Below, one piece after another: positions 1-11,754 of a stretch of DNA of 64,000 nucleotides. Made by a program: the position numbers and the translations under genes. The notes under the pieces are model-generated. The model was not told where the DNA came from, searched no databases, and worked only from the letters and a program-made list of their open reading frames with translations. Origin of the DNA: Desmodesmus armatus (lineage: Eukaryota; Chlorophyta; Chlorophyceae; Sphaeropleales; Scenedesmaceae); assembly GCA_007449985.2 (NCBI GenBank), contig VIIQ02000066.1, forward strand, positions 1-64,000, given 5' to 3'. Within the stretch, counting starts at the first letter, position 1. Each line of letters starts with the position of its first letter.

Positions 1-43
1 GCTGCAGGAGAGGTGCCCAGGTTAACTGCAGGAGACCGTCCTG

Positions 44-815
44 CTACTGCTGGTGCGGGGACTTCCCTGCTGCCAGGCCCGGCTGCGAGCCGACACGTTT
101 GAGCCCCACGCCTGCCTTCTGCTGCGTCGGCGGCCGGCCTGCTGATGCGAGCCAAGGCATTGCTGCTTCCCTTGCTGCTGTGGTCGGCACATCGTCTAGG
201 ATTACTGCTCGCCGCCGGGAGTTTTGTATCTGCTGCGCCCGGGCTGCCGATTTCTGCATGGCTGATTTGAGCTGGGAGTCTGTCATTGACGGCTTCCCTG
301 CCGGTGGCTTTGCCTGCTGCTGCTGCTGTCTTGTGGCGTCTGCTCAGCTGGTGATGCAGCATTTGACAGCGGGCTGTGAGGGGAAGCCGCTGCTTGCGCA
401 CCGTTTGTAGCGGTGGCTGCACCTCCTGCTGCTGCGGCAGCAGGCTTCTTGTGCTGTGCAGGCACATCAGCATCATCGCCGTCTTCATCTTCATCGTCTG
501 CATCGTCAATCACTGCTGCTCTGCTGCGCTTTCTGCCAACAGGCGTGCCGGTCGGCGCTGCTGCTACCCTTTGCCGCTTCTGCTGTGGCTGCTGCTGCTG
601 TTCACCATCACTGTCAGTAGCATCATCGCCGCTGCTGCTATGGTAGCTGGGACTGGCTGCTGCTGGCTGTGTGGGGTGTGCTCCTCACTCCCACTGCCGG
701 GGCTCTGTACTGGGCTGCTGGCTGCAGCCTTGGCTTTCTGTGCCCGGGTGGGGGTGTTGCTGGCTGCCTTGCCCCGCCTGCTGGGCTGCTTGCGCTGTTG
801 CTTGGGCTCCGTCAT
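44..815 (-). CDS. Low-complexity, probably nuclear protein segments (broken or unresolved model)
   Basis: Three open segments on the minus strand read like one protein but lie in three different frames. The first (from 815) starts MTEPKQQRKQ and is Lys/Arg/Ser rich. The second (about 690-283) has an acidic run after GRKRSRAAVIDD and then a poly-Ala/Gly stretch. The third (about 350-44) contains SRRRAVILDDVP. Basic clusters beside acidic runs are typical of chromatin or nucleolar proteins, but no domain is recognised. No convincing GT-AG intron joins the segments, so the cause is either small indels (real or from sequencing) or introns I cannot place. The gene may run off the left edge. Confidence 0.3.
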
Positions 816-1919
816 GGTGTGGTGCTGGTGCGTGTTGACAACAGCCCGTCAGTGCTGCTGCTGAGGCTGCTTGCTGGGTGCGACGGCAGGAGAACTGTGT
901 GGCTGTACAGCTGCAACTTGCCCAAGTGACCGCACCTGCATGTGACAGCAAAATGGCTGGGGTGCTTGGTGAGCAGTGCTGTTGTTGCACACTTGGTACG
1001 GCGCTGCTGGTGTTAGGCAGGACAGTGTGCACGGCGTTGTTGCAGCAGTACAGGAATGCAACTGGAGGGTCGGGTCTCCACTTGATGCACGTGCACAAGT
1101 GCTGGCACATGTACAGGGTTGCAAGGCGATCTACAAGCCAGCTGAGCTGCTGCTGCCGGCCCAGCTAAGCACAGCCTGCCCAGCACCAGTCATATGATCA
1201 TCACGGTATACAAAAAAGCTGAGATTGGGCTGAGAATAGGGAGAGTACTCCCTCACCTGAGCTGGAAGCGACCACCAGGCCAGCAAACAGGTTTGCTGGT
1301 GGTGAGGGGACCTGCTGCTGTCAGCACTGCTACGAGGCCGGCCCTCAAGCGCTGATGATCATTGATACCGCCATCATGCCATGGCCACCTGCTTAACATG
1401 CGCTTTGCAGCTCTCAGGCTCGTTCCTGTCTCTGCTCCTGCTCGCCCGCTGGCACTGGCACACGGTTGCTGCCCGCAATCTTTTCCGGCAGATTCTACAG
1501 TCACAACGTCTTTCCAAAGCTCAGCTCAGCTGGATGCTGCACTCTGTGCATTCACTCATTCACTCTTCAAGAAAATAGACTGGTGGGGTTGGGGCACAGC
1601 TGGAGACGCCATTCTGAACGGCAAATGGCTGGAAATCCACTAGCTGACGTAGCAAGTTGTATCTGTCGACTCTGCCTATTCCAGCCTGGCTGATCTGGAT
1701 CTCTGCTGCAGCTGACTGACTTGGATTGCTTCCAGGAGTGCCTCAGACCTATCGAATCCCTTCATCAAGCTGACAAGTCAAACCCAAGTGTGTCCTACAG
1801 CTCTACAAGGTATCGCCTGGATGGCACACACAACCCAGTCCCCACTGCTATCTCAGAGGGGCGAGAAGTTACCAGTTATGCCCGCTCTGCCTGTGCTGTT
1901 CATTGTCTGCCTGTGCAGG
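816..1919. other. Intergenic region upstream of LRR protein 1
   Basis: No supported gene. The left part is CTG/CAG-rich and may hold upstream sequence of the minus-strand segments. The right part is the 5' flank of the LRR gene. The reading frame of LRR protein 1 is open back to 1788, but the first Met that gives a sensible F-box-like N-terminus is at 1920. Confidence 0.4.
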
Positions 1920-3823
1920 ATGGTTGACAGCCGCCAGTCACAGTTCTGTCTGCTGCAGCTGCCAGACCCATGTCTGCTGGCGGTGCTGCGCTGCTGTGTT
2001 GACGACCCTCGCAGCCTCTTCAGCGCTGCCCGGGCCCACAGCAGGCTGCACCAGGCAGCTGTGCTGGCAGCCAGCAGCATCAGGGCTGAGCTGCCGCAGC
2101 AGCAGCAGGTTCACAGCATGATACAGTACCTGAGCAACTACGGTCAGCACGTCAGCAGCATCGATATCGGTCAGCACGTCAGCACCCTTGACATTGGTGT
2201 CTGCCCAGGCGATGCAAATGCTGCCAGCATGCTTCGCGAGCTGCCTCACAGCAAGCTGCAGGGGCTCTCCAGCCTGAGTTGCAGCAGCATGCACCTGCAG
2301 CTGCAGCCAGGAGGTGGGGCCCAGGGGGTCTTGGGGGCCGCAGTGCCCCTCAAGCAGCTGCGATTCAAAAATTGCAGACTGTGGGATACGGAGCAGGGGC
2401 TTGCGGCAACACTGCTGCTGCTGACTCAGCTGCAGCACCTAAGCTTGGTCTGGAACAACACTGACGGGCTATATATGTCGTTTCCTATCGGTGTCCAGCA
2501 GATGCAGCAGCTGACCTACCTGGAGCTTGCAGGGTGCCTGACGATGCAAAACCCTGACTGCCTGCGGCACGTGCAGATGCTGACAAGCTTGCAGGACCTG
2601 CGCGTTGCGTGCATGGGAAAGCACGCAGTCCAAGCCAGCATGATGTCAGGCTTGAAGCATCTGACACGCCTGCAGATGCGGGGCATCTTGGACAATCACT
2701 GCAGGGTTGAGCCCGGCGCCTTGGCAGGCAAGACCCAGCTGCAGCACCTCGATGTGGTGAACTGCCTTACACTTGGTGGTTCAGAAGGGGTTGAAGAGCT
2801 GCTGTCCCATCTTCAGCACATGCAGCAGCTGACCCACCTAAACCTGGGCAGTAGCTTGCGCAGCGTAACCCCTTCAGCAGCGGCCTACTCAGCACTCACA
2901 GCCAGCAGCAAGCTGCAGCAGCTCGATATCAGCTGCTGCACACTGCCGGCGGGTGCATGGCAGCACATGTTCCCTGCTGGCAGGCAGCTGCTGTGCTTGC
3001 AGGTGCTGGTCAACGACGGTTTCAGGCACTCTGCTGGCTCGGCAGCAAGTCCAGACTTCAGCCGAAGCGGCAGCTGCTGCCCTGGGCTGCTGTCGCTGAA
3101 CGTGACCGGGGTACAGCACAGTGCCGAGCTGCTGGCGGCACTGCAGGGACTGAGCGGCTTGCAAGCGCTCAAACTGGGTGTTCCTGGCTACTTACGAGCT
3201 GCAGCCCCTTGTCTCAAGATGGTGTGCCAGCTGACAGGGCTGAAAGACCTCGCCCTTTGGGACCCCAACGGAGAGGGGCTGCTGCAGCTAACACAGCTGA
3301 AGCACCTGACATACCTCAAGTACATGTGCAGGAGTGCGCACACCCATCTGGACACACGCATATTCTGCCAGGTGAGCTTTTGGGTGCGTGGCTGCACGTG
3401 CTGTTGGTATCTCTGCACAGTACGCCCTCTGTGTTTGTTATGGCAGTGGTTCAGGTTGTGTGAACCTCCGTTCAACAAAGCTGTGCTGATGTCTAGTGGC
3501 TGAGGTTGCAGACAGGTTGCCCTAGCAAGGTTACAGCAACACCTCCCAACCCGTGTCACGCTGTACAGGGGCGCATGGTCATGAGCCAGTGTGGCGTCAG
3601 GTGCTGCAACACATCCTCAGCCAGAGTGACTCTGACCCCTAAACCCTAAGCCATAACTCCTCCAAAACCCTTGTGGCGCCTGTCATCTACCGCTGTACAG
3701 GCGGCTCCTGGTGATGCGCCAGTGTGGCGCCAAGTTCTGCGAAACCTCTCCAGCCAGAGTGACCCTGATGCGCAGCAGGCGGCGGCAGCTGCACAGTGTG
3801 CCAACGTTCTGGATGGATCATGA
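1920..3823 (+). CDS. F-box-like leucine-rich-repeat protein (LRR protein 1)
   Basis: Model: exons 1920-3371 and 3701-3823, 524 aa. The N-terminus (LPDPCLLAVLRCCVDDPRS) resembles the degenerate F-box start of algal LRR proteins. It is followed by about 15 imperfect repeats of the type LxxLxxLxLxxC, for example LTYLELAGC and LQHLDVVNC. A GTGAGC donor follows RIFCQ at 3371, and the acceptor CGCTGTACAG at 3700 keeps phase 0 into the last exon (AAPGDAPVWRQVLRNLS). LRR protein 2 at 57303 ends in a similar xVWxQ tail, which supports this exon. A related, decayed copy of the last exon lies at 3569-3642. LRR proteins of this kind usually bind partners, often as substrate receptors of SCF ubiquitin ligases; the precise role is unknown. 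The Met at 1920 was preferred to the upstream in-frame codon because it starts the recognisable domain. Confidence 0.72.
3561..3642 (+). repeat. Decayed tandem copy of the LRR protein 1 terminal exon
   Basis: This block repeats the acceptor and start of the last exon at 3692-3774: both have CGCTGTACAG followed by a segment coding for PVWRQVL. The copy lacks one base just after the acceptor. Used in phase 0 it would shift out of the VWRQ frame. It then ends at a TAA inside a telomere-like CCCTAAACCCTAA motif. Confidence 0.6.
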
Positions 3824-5146
3824 TCAGCATGCTGATATGGATGTGTTCGTGTGGAGGTACGTGACATCAAGATATTGCTCTGGCTGCCATTGGTGGATTC
3901 CGCAAGTCATGCTGATTGCGGTTTTGCCGTTGTGCTTGTTGTGTGCTAGACCTCTTGCTTCCAGCTGGCATGGCTGCTGTGCACCAGTGCATGGCACCTT
4001 GCGCGTCGTGATCTGCAGCAGCTGTACTGCCCATGTGGCGGCTGTGCATATGCAGGCTGCCTAGAATGCCAGTGGGCTGCGTGTATATTCATGCCGTGAC
4101 CGATCGCCCCTGTCGGGGTTGGGGGTTTTGAACACGTGGGAGGTGGGGTCTCAAGACAGTGGTGATTCAGCTAACAGCACCTGTTGTTTTCCTCACCCAT
4201 GCTGTCACTGCTGCTTGTCCTTTCCTGCTGTCTTATGGGCTGAGCAGGCGCAACTGGCTGCTGTGCGGAACAAGGCAATTGCGCTTGCAGGCCAGGCACA
4301 GTTTGTCAAGGTTAGGGTTTAGGGTTGAGGTTCACTTATCACATTGGCCATGGTTGTTGTCGATCGACTGCAGTGTTGCATTCATTGACCAGATGCTGCT
4401 GAGTGGTGTTGGGTTGATTGTTTGAACCCGCACATGCAAAGCATCTAGGCAGGCTGCCAGTGTGGCTTGCATGCTTTTTGTGCATGCCACAAGCTGAACT
4501 AGCCTGGCCATGGTCTGGAAGCCAGTTTGTGCACTCCAGTTGCGCTGCTGAGCGGTGCTGTTGTGCTTGAGTGCCACAGCACACCTGCAGAGTCTGCGAC
4601 AAGTAATAACTAGGGGTGGATAGCAACATGAAGGTTGGGGATGTGTCCCACGAGCATCAGAATCATGTTGTCCACTTTACGGCAGCATCACATGTTCACA
4701 GCTGACACATCCATTCCTGAGTTTGAATCAAAGGCTTTCGAATGCATTTGTGGCAGCTGCATACACAATCCACCAGCTGTGATGTGCAGTGTAGAAACCT
4801 GCATGACGGCTGTGACGAGACGTACATTGAATCAGAAGTTTTCAAGGTGACAGTGTGTCAGCACAGCTGAGAGTGACTGACGGACAACAACACAGTATAT
4901 AGCCAGAACCAAAACAGTACAGTACAGTACAGTATTTTGGGGACAGGGTCCCAACCTCAGCACTAGCCAGCGAGCCAAGGGCTCATGAGGGTGCCCCGAA
5001 GGGCCTTCAACTTGTCGTACCCCAGTTTCTCAGGTCAGGTGTGGGGAATACACACTGCCAGGTTTGACCCCCCCTCTTCTGGGGTTCATGCCCTCCACAT
5101 CATGACAGCGTCGTCCTCGGCCCTACTGCTGAGAGATTTTCCACTG
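3824..5146. other. Convergent intergenic region with dispersed repeat copy
   Basis: This lies between the 3' ends of LRR protein 1 (+) and the EXD2-like gene (-). It holds a telomere-like TTAGGGTTTAGGG motif near 4310 and a copy of a dispersed repeat at about 4915-5005. One possible orphan exon (about 4246-4309, AQLAAVRNKAIALAGQAQFVK followed by GT) is open but has no recognised partner. Confidence 0.4.
4915..5005 (+). repeat. Dispersed repeat, copy 1
   Basis: The core here includes GGTCCCAACCTCAGCACTAG, then CCAGCGAGC, then AGGGCTCATGAGGG. It recurs in the same orientation near 48520-48600 and inverted near 33170-33255, inside a TauE intron. It probably derives from a transposable element. 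Confidence 0.55.
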
Positions 5147-5573
5147 TTAGCTGTGCTGCCCCCCACAATCTGGTGCGCTGCTGTTCCTGACCCTGCTCTC
5201 CACACTCCAGAAGGGAGGTAGAAACTTGGGCTGCATGGTATCCAGGAAATGCTGCCGCCAGCCCCGCACAAATTCCTCAAGAGCTGCTTCGCCTGCAGCA
5301 GATACCTGCAGACCCCACGCGTGTTCGGAGGCTGCTGCTGCTGCTGCTGCTGCTGGCGAAGCCACTTCTGTTGCTGTCTGTGCACCTCTTGCTGCATCAT
5401 AAGAGGCACTGCCAATGCCCATTTCAGCTCGTGGCACATGTGCAGCAGCAGCAGCAGCAGCAGTAGATACTGCCAGCAGCAGTGAGAAGAAGCCATACCT
5501 GACGGCAGCAGCAGCTGCTGCTGGCATGTGATCGGTGTCTTCAGGTTGCTGCTGTTCCTGTTGCTGCTGCTGT

Positions 5574-5606
<33 letters not shown>

Positions 5607-6518
5607 ACTGAAGGGCTGCCAGCAAGCGGTATGTCACCCCCACCGCATGTCGCACTGCTGCAGACGACTCCTGCTGCTGCTGCTGCTGCTGCATGGGCTG
5701 GCGCCGTTGCTTGTCCTCTGTCTGCTGCTCCTGCATAGGGTGCTGTCTGCGCGCCATGCAGGACCACAAACATAGCCAAGTGCAAGGCAGACCCCCAGGA
5801 AGGGTTGCTACACACAGCAGCAGCAGCAGCAGCTGCTCCGACACCAAGGAAAAGAGCTGCTGCGCCCTGCACGACTACCACTGCTGCTGCTGGATTTGCA
5901 TCCCATAAGCCAGCAGCACCGCCATTAGCAGCAGCAGCAGCGACAGCAGCAACAGCAGCAGAGGCACTGGCATCTGCTGCTTCCGCTTGTTCGGGTGCAA
6001 CACTGCTGCAGTGCTGCGCCTCCTGCCGCAGCTGTCCTTCTTCCACCACCGCCTCCTGCTGCTGCTGCTGCTGCTGCTGGCCTCCCTCAGCCACCACCCC
6101 GGCCACCACCACAGCAGCATGTGGCCTCCACCCCTCAGCAGCACTTGGCGGCTCCACCCTCAGCGCAGCCTGCTGTAACTGCTGCTGCTGCTGCTGCTCC
6201 CCCTCAGCCACCACCCCCGCCACCACCACAGCAGCATGCGGCCTCCACCCCTCAGCAGCAGTTGTCGGCTCCACCCCCATTGCAGCCTGCAGCAGCTGCT
6301 GCTGCTCTGCCAGGCTGGCAGGCCAGGGCTGGTTTTCCCGCCCAAAACGCTGCAGGATGGTGTCCTGCAGCTGCTGCTGCCGTGCTGGGGGTATCCTTGC
6401 AGCAGCCTTGCCTGACAGGGCCTTGGCTGCACTGCGTATGCTGCAGAGGGACCTGTCTGTGGTGAAGCGCTGGCTAGAGCCCTCTAGGGGGGCATTGTAG
6501 CGCAGCCCTAACTCCTGT

Positions 6519-6550
<32 letters not shown>

Positions 6551-9062
6551 GCATTGCGGAAAGCATCGCACCGCCAGTCGCGACGTTCTGTTGCGGGACA
6601 CCCACCGCGCCTCCCTACCGTGTCGGTGGCTGTCTCTGGCAGCTAGCTGGTGGGCCAAACTGGCCGCCATGGAGCCCGACAGGCTGGCCCACCAGGTGTG
6701 GTTAGCAGATATTGACATGATGTTGAGGGGGTGCGTCAACTGCTGGACTTTTCATTTGTTGGAGGGGTTGGAAGATATTGGCTTTGTGGAAGGGGACCTG
6801 TGGCGCTCGGGCACACCGGGGGTGACTGTTGATTCCGTCAAAGCCATCAACATCACCAAGGAAGCGGTGATGCAGGCTGCCTTGCGTTACCAGGCGGCCC
6901 ACTGGCAGACTGTCGTTCTTGCTAGCGCTGACCCTAGGGCAGGTGTGTCAGTCAGCACTCATCTTAGGACGCATGCCGCATGGGTGCATGCCCTTGAGGC
7001 CAATGTAGTACATGGGAGGGACAATGCCCCACGCTTCCATCAGCTATGCTTGCCTAGGGGGATCTTGCGGTGTTTGGGACGGTACCGGCTTGGTGGACAC
7101 CACTTGAGTGGACGCCTGCATGGTGGGGGACGACAGAATGGGCGAACCTGCCCACTCTGCTCTGGGAGGGGTTGCGTGCTGAGTGGCATGACACACTTGT
7201 AGCCAGGTGTGGGGAGGATAGGCCAGAGGATTTGCTGCATTTTGCCTTAGAGTGCCCCGCATATGATCATATCAGGGACAAGTATGCTTCAGTATTTGCC
7301 TATGGTGGTGGGGACTCTGTGCAGCGGTGCATGCAGCTTGTGTTCAGCACCACCCACCAAACTCAGCTGGCCCATTGCATTGCAGCTATGGACGTATATA
7401 GAAGGCACCTGCTGGGTAAGGGCAACCTGTTTGGGGTGCGCCCTATTCAGCAACCAGACGGCTATGTTGCTGTTATGCCCTACCCAGCCTGCTTGCGCCG
7501 TGCGATGAGCTCACCCCTGTCTACACAGTTGCTCAGGCTCGGGGCACGGCACTCCCACACCTTAGCATTGGCAGCAGGAGCACTCGTAGTAGCTGTGTTC
7601 TGGGTCCTGCTCTGCGTGCTAGCACACCAAATGATTGGCTTGATGTGTTGACTTTCGCCTGTCTTGAAATTGTTTGAAAGACTGACACATGTGTGTGCGT
7701 GCACGGTGTGTGGAGACTACCAGCTTGCGGCTGAGTCATGAATGCACGATCCTATACCTGGTGTGTGTGGCAGTTGCCCTTGGTGGTGTTTTTTTTTGGG
7801 GGCTGGTCTTGTTTGCCGGTCTTGCTGCAGGTTTTTCTTGCAGGTGTGTCTTCCCAGTTCATCCCGTGTGGAGAGTACCGCTCAGCGGTGAAAGTAACCA
7901 CTTGTAACAACCTCCCCCCCCCCAAAAAAATTGTTGTGTATGTCCGGCAGCGCAGTGCTGTGCCAACGTCAGGGGGCTTCTGACCCGGTTTCTGACTCCC
8001 CGCCCTTCTCAACCCGTCAACAGGAACTGAACCCTACCCCACAAAAAACCCCTTGCCTGCATTCGTGCTTGGTCCGTGATGTTGGCAATCTGGTGGCAGC
8101 CGGGGCACACTCCCCCCCCCCCCCACACACACACACACCATCCTCCATCCTCCTTACCCGTCACCTATCCACGCTGAGCCCCCCCCCCATCAAAACTCTT
8201 ACCTGCATTCGAGCCTGGTAAGTAAGTAAGTAAGTAACTACGCCTATGGCGAACCACTGGCGTAACGTTAAGGCAAGAGGGGTGTGCATGTCTAGCATGC
8301 TAGACTACCACACCCCCCACCTGACCCCTCCAGCCCGAGGGCATGGAGGGGGTGCGAGCCTGGTCCGTGATGTTGGCAATCTGGTGGCAGCCGGGGCACA
8401 GCAGCACTATGTCATGAGACAGGTGGCTCTTCATGTGGGCGGGAAAGTGTGACCTGCAGCCACACATCACACAATCACACTGTGCCTTCAGGTTGGGAGC
8501 ATGAGAGAGACAGCTACACATGAATTTTTCAAACCTTTGAACCCCGGTCCGCAGAACCCTACACCTAGGAGTGTGGCATGATGCTGTGTCGTTGAAAGGT
8601 ACTCATATGTGCGGCCGCAAACCACACAGCAACGGCTGCCTCATTAACCCATCATGCGTGCGATGCACCCCCTCATGCGTGCAATACAAACAGTGTTGAA
8701 ATTGGAAACCCCTCTTCCAGAGGGGGATACCCACTGCGTCCAACACCCCTGATGCAGCAGTGTGACATGCCATGTAGTATTGTGCCTCAAGTAGTCTCAA
8801 GCTGGACCAAACACCACACAAGTACTCCCTGTGCTCTGACACCACACAGCAACGACCGCCCAACACCCGGCCCCCCCCCACCTCCTCCTTTTGGTCACAA
8901 CCTCTCAAGATGTCCAGGGGAATACCTGTAGCAGTGTGGCACAATGCTGTGTCTGAGGTAGTCTCCCGTGTGTCCACACACCACACAACGGTTGGCCTTG
9001 TCAGACAGGTAGTAGGCATCATCAGCAAGACCACTGGGGGGTGCATTGGGCGGTTGTGCGGC

Positions 9063-9122
<60 letters not shown>

Positions 9123-9200
9123 TAGTATGCCAGTGAGTTGGCCAGTCAGACAGGTAGTAGGCATCATCAGCATGATCACTGGAGGGATGGGGACCACCAC

Positions 9201-9232
<32 letters not shown>

Positions 9233-9596
9233 GCAGCAGCAGCAACAGTCAAACATTATCGGTTGTTGGCATCGTCAGTATAACCACTGAGGTACGGGGC
9301 GCGCCCTCAACGACAACAGCAGCAGCAGCAGCAGCAACTCCCCCCTCCAGCTCATCCTTTTATGCTACAACTTCAGTGCTGCATCCCCCCAACACACACA
9401 ACTACCAATACCCCCCCCTCCCCCCCTCGAGCCAGCCCTACCTGCCCTTGGGTGTGAACTTCAGTCTGATCACAGCAGGGTCCTCACTCACTAACACAGC
9501 CAGGTCACGCTCCAAGTACCAGCGAATCTGGACATGTCAAGGCGTGAGTGACAAGGTCAGGAAGTGAGTGAGTGAGTGAGTGAGTGAGTGAGTGAG

Positions 9597-9632
<36 letters not shown>

Positions 9633-10158
9633 TGAGTGCATGAGAGTGGCCAACCACACCCCCTCAAGTGACCACAGCCCTGCAGTTCCAGGGCCCACTG
9701 GGACCCTGGCAGGGTGAAAACACGACCATGGCCTGACTCGAACCCCCACCTCTTGAGCAACACACCTTCTTCAGTCCGCATGTGGCCAGCCCCCCTCCCT
9801 CTGGCGACAGTATCCTGCAGTTTTCGTACTGCAGGGCTTTGCGGGTCGGTAGCCGAGCAGGTTTTAGGGTGTGCAGCTTGTCATAGATGCTGTGTCGGGG
9901 GCCAGCAGCAGACAGACCAAGCCGCACCAGCTGCTGCTGCTGCTGCTGTAGCGCTGTTGCTGCTGCTGCTGCTGCTGCTGGTGGAGGTGGCGGCAAAGGT
10001 GGGGTATGTGTTGGCTGCTGCTGCTGCTGCTGCTGATGCTGCTGCTGTTGAGGCACCAGCAGCAGCTTGCTTGCTGTTTGCCACAGCAGCTGCACTCGCT
10101 GCTGCAATGTGTGCAGTTTGGGCAGCCGCTGACGCAACTGCAGCAGCAGGACAGCAGC

Positions 10159-10191
<33 letters not shown>

Positions 10192-10481
10192 ACAGGCCCT
10201 TGGAGGTAAGTAAGGACCCCTGTGCAAGCAAACTGGTGGCTGCTGCTGCTGCTGCTGCCTTTGCTGCTGCTGCTGCTTCTGCGTCTGCTGCTGCAGCATT
10301 GATGGCAAGTGTGTGATGCTATGCGCTGCTGCTGCTGCTGCTGCTGCTGCTGGTACAACCGGCGGCTTGAGTGCATATGGCAGCAGCAGGAAACAGAGGC
10401 TGGCAGCAGCTGAATGCTCTGCATCACCTCCTGCTGCTGCTGCTGCTGCTGTTGTGCCTGGTGCAGTCCTCACATGAATGC

Positions 10482-10522
<41 letters not shown>

Positions 10523-10556
10523 CTTGTGCTGGCAGCTGACCCTTGCCTCAACCTGC

Positions 10557-10591
<35 letters not shown>

Positions 10592-11712
10592 GCCTTTAGC
10601 AGCAACGGGTGCAGCTGCTGTGCCAGTTGATAAGCAAGCCATGCATCTGTTGCTGCGTACGTGAGCTGGGGTTTAGTGAGCTCCATTGAACCCCAGTTGC
10701 TGCACTGCATCCCCTTGTCAACATCGATCCTCAGAAGGGTCCTGAGATACGGGTGTGATGGCAAAAGTGGTGGTGAGCAGTGGGTAGCAGCACAGGCAGG
10801 GGTCATGTAAGTATATATGTGAGTACCCCAGCAATGGATACATGCCCGACAGTGTCACAATCACATCTGCTTAGAGTGGCCGGCACGACGGCACGAAGGA
10901 GAGTTTGTTGGTGTGGTGTTACTGTTACATGTGATAGTAACAGTGCCAGTAACATACTCCACGCACACACACTCCACAACTGCGGCACACCCGAGTCTAT
11001 TGTAGGCACATCTGGCCCCTGGTGTCAACACCACTCTTTGATATTGTCTTTGCAGGTTCCCTGGTTTCAGGTGTGCGTCTTGGGCTTACCCAGTCGATCA
11101 AGTGTAGAGAGTACCGCTTTGCGGTGAAAGTATCTACTTGTAACAACCTCCCCCCCAATATTGGTCCACTAGCCAGTTCTTCCAGTATGTATAGTGCCGC
11201 CTAGTGGTGGTACTATCCAGTTACCCCCCCCCCAACAGCAATTTGCTGGTGCAAGCTGTTCCTCGCCGTCACCCCCCGCCTCACCTGCTGAGGGCAGCCA
11301 GACTGGTTCCTCCTGCCAGCAGTGCAGGTTGAGTCATCCGGATTACGTCAACAAGGTCAACCGCTGACGTAACCCTGATGCCGTAATCACGATGCAACCG
11401 CCGCACATCTTCGCGAATGCCCACACCAACCTGTTGCAGCGGCGTGCAAGAAGAAACTTTGAGATTCTCAATTAGCTCAGTATGCCCTGGCAGTTGTGTT
11501 ACATAACACTGTTGATAACATTGACGGTTGGGTTTTGAATTGCATCTTGACCTACCTTGACGATGAGAGGGTTCTCAAGCATGTACCGCAGCTGAGAAGG
11601 TACGCCGTCCATGTGCAGCAGCTGTGCAAGGTAACACCTGCACTTGCTGCTGTTGCTATTGCTGCTGCTAGTGCCCTGAGGCCAACACAGCTGCAGCAGT
11701 GACACTGGGGAG

Positions 11713-11754
<42 letters not shown>

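Noticed and set aside
5535..6500. Plus-strand Ala/Cys/Pro-rich open frames
   Set aside because: They are antisense shadows of the EXD2-like exon 7, whose minus frame carries conserved C-terminal motifs.
9565..9633. CRISPR-like regular repeat
   Set aside because: It is a simple tetranucleotide microsatellite with no spacers, in a eukaryotic intron.
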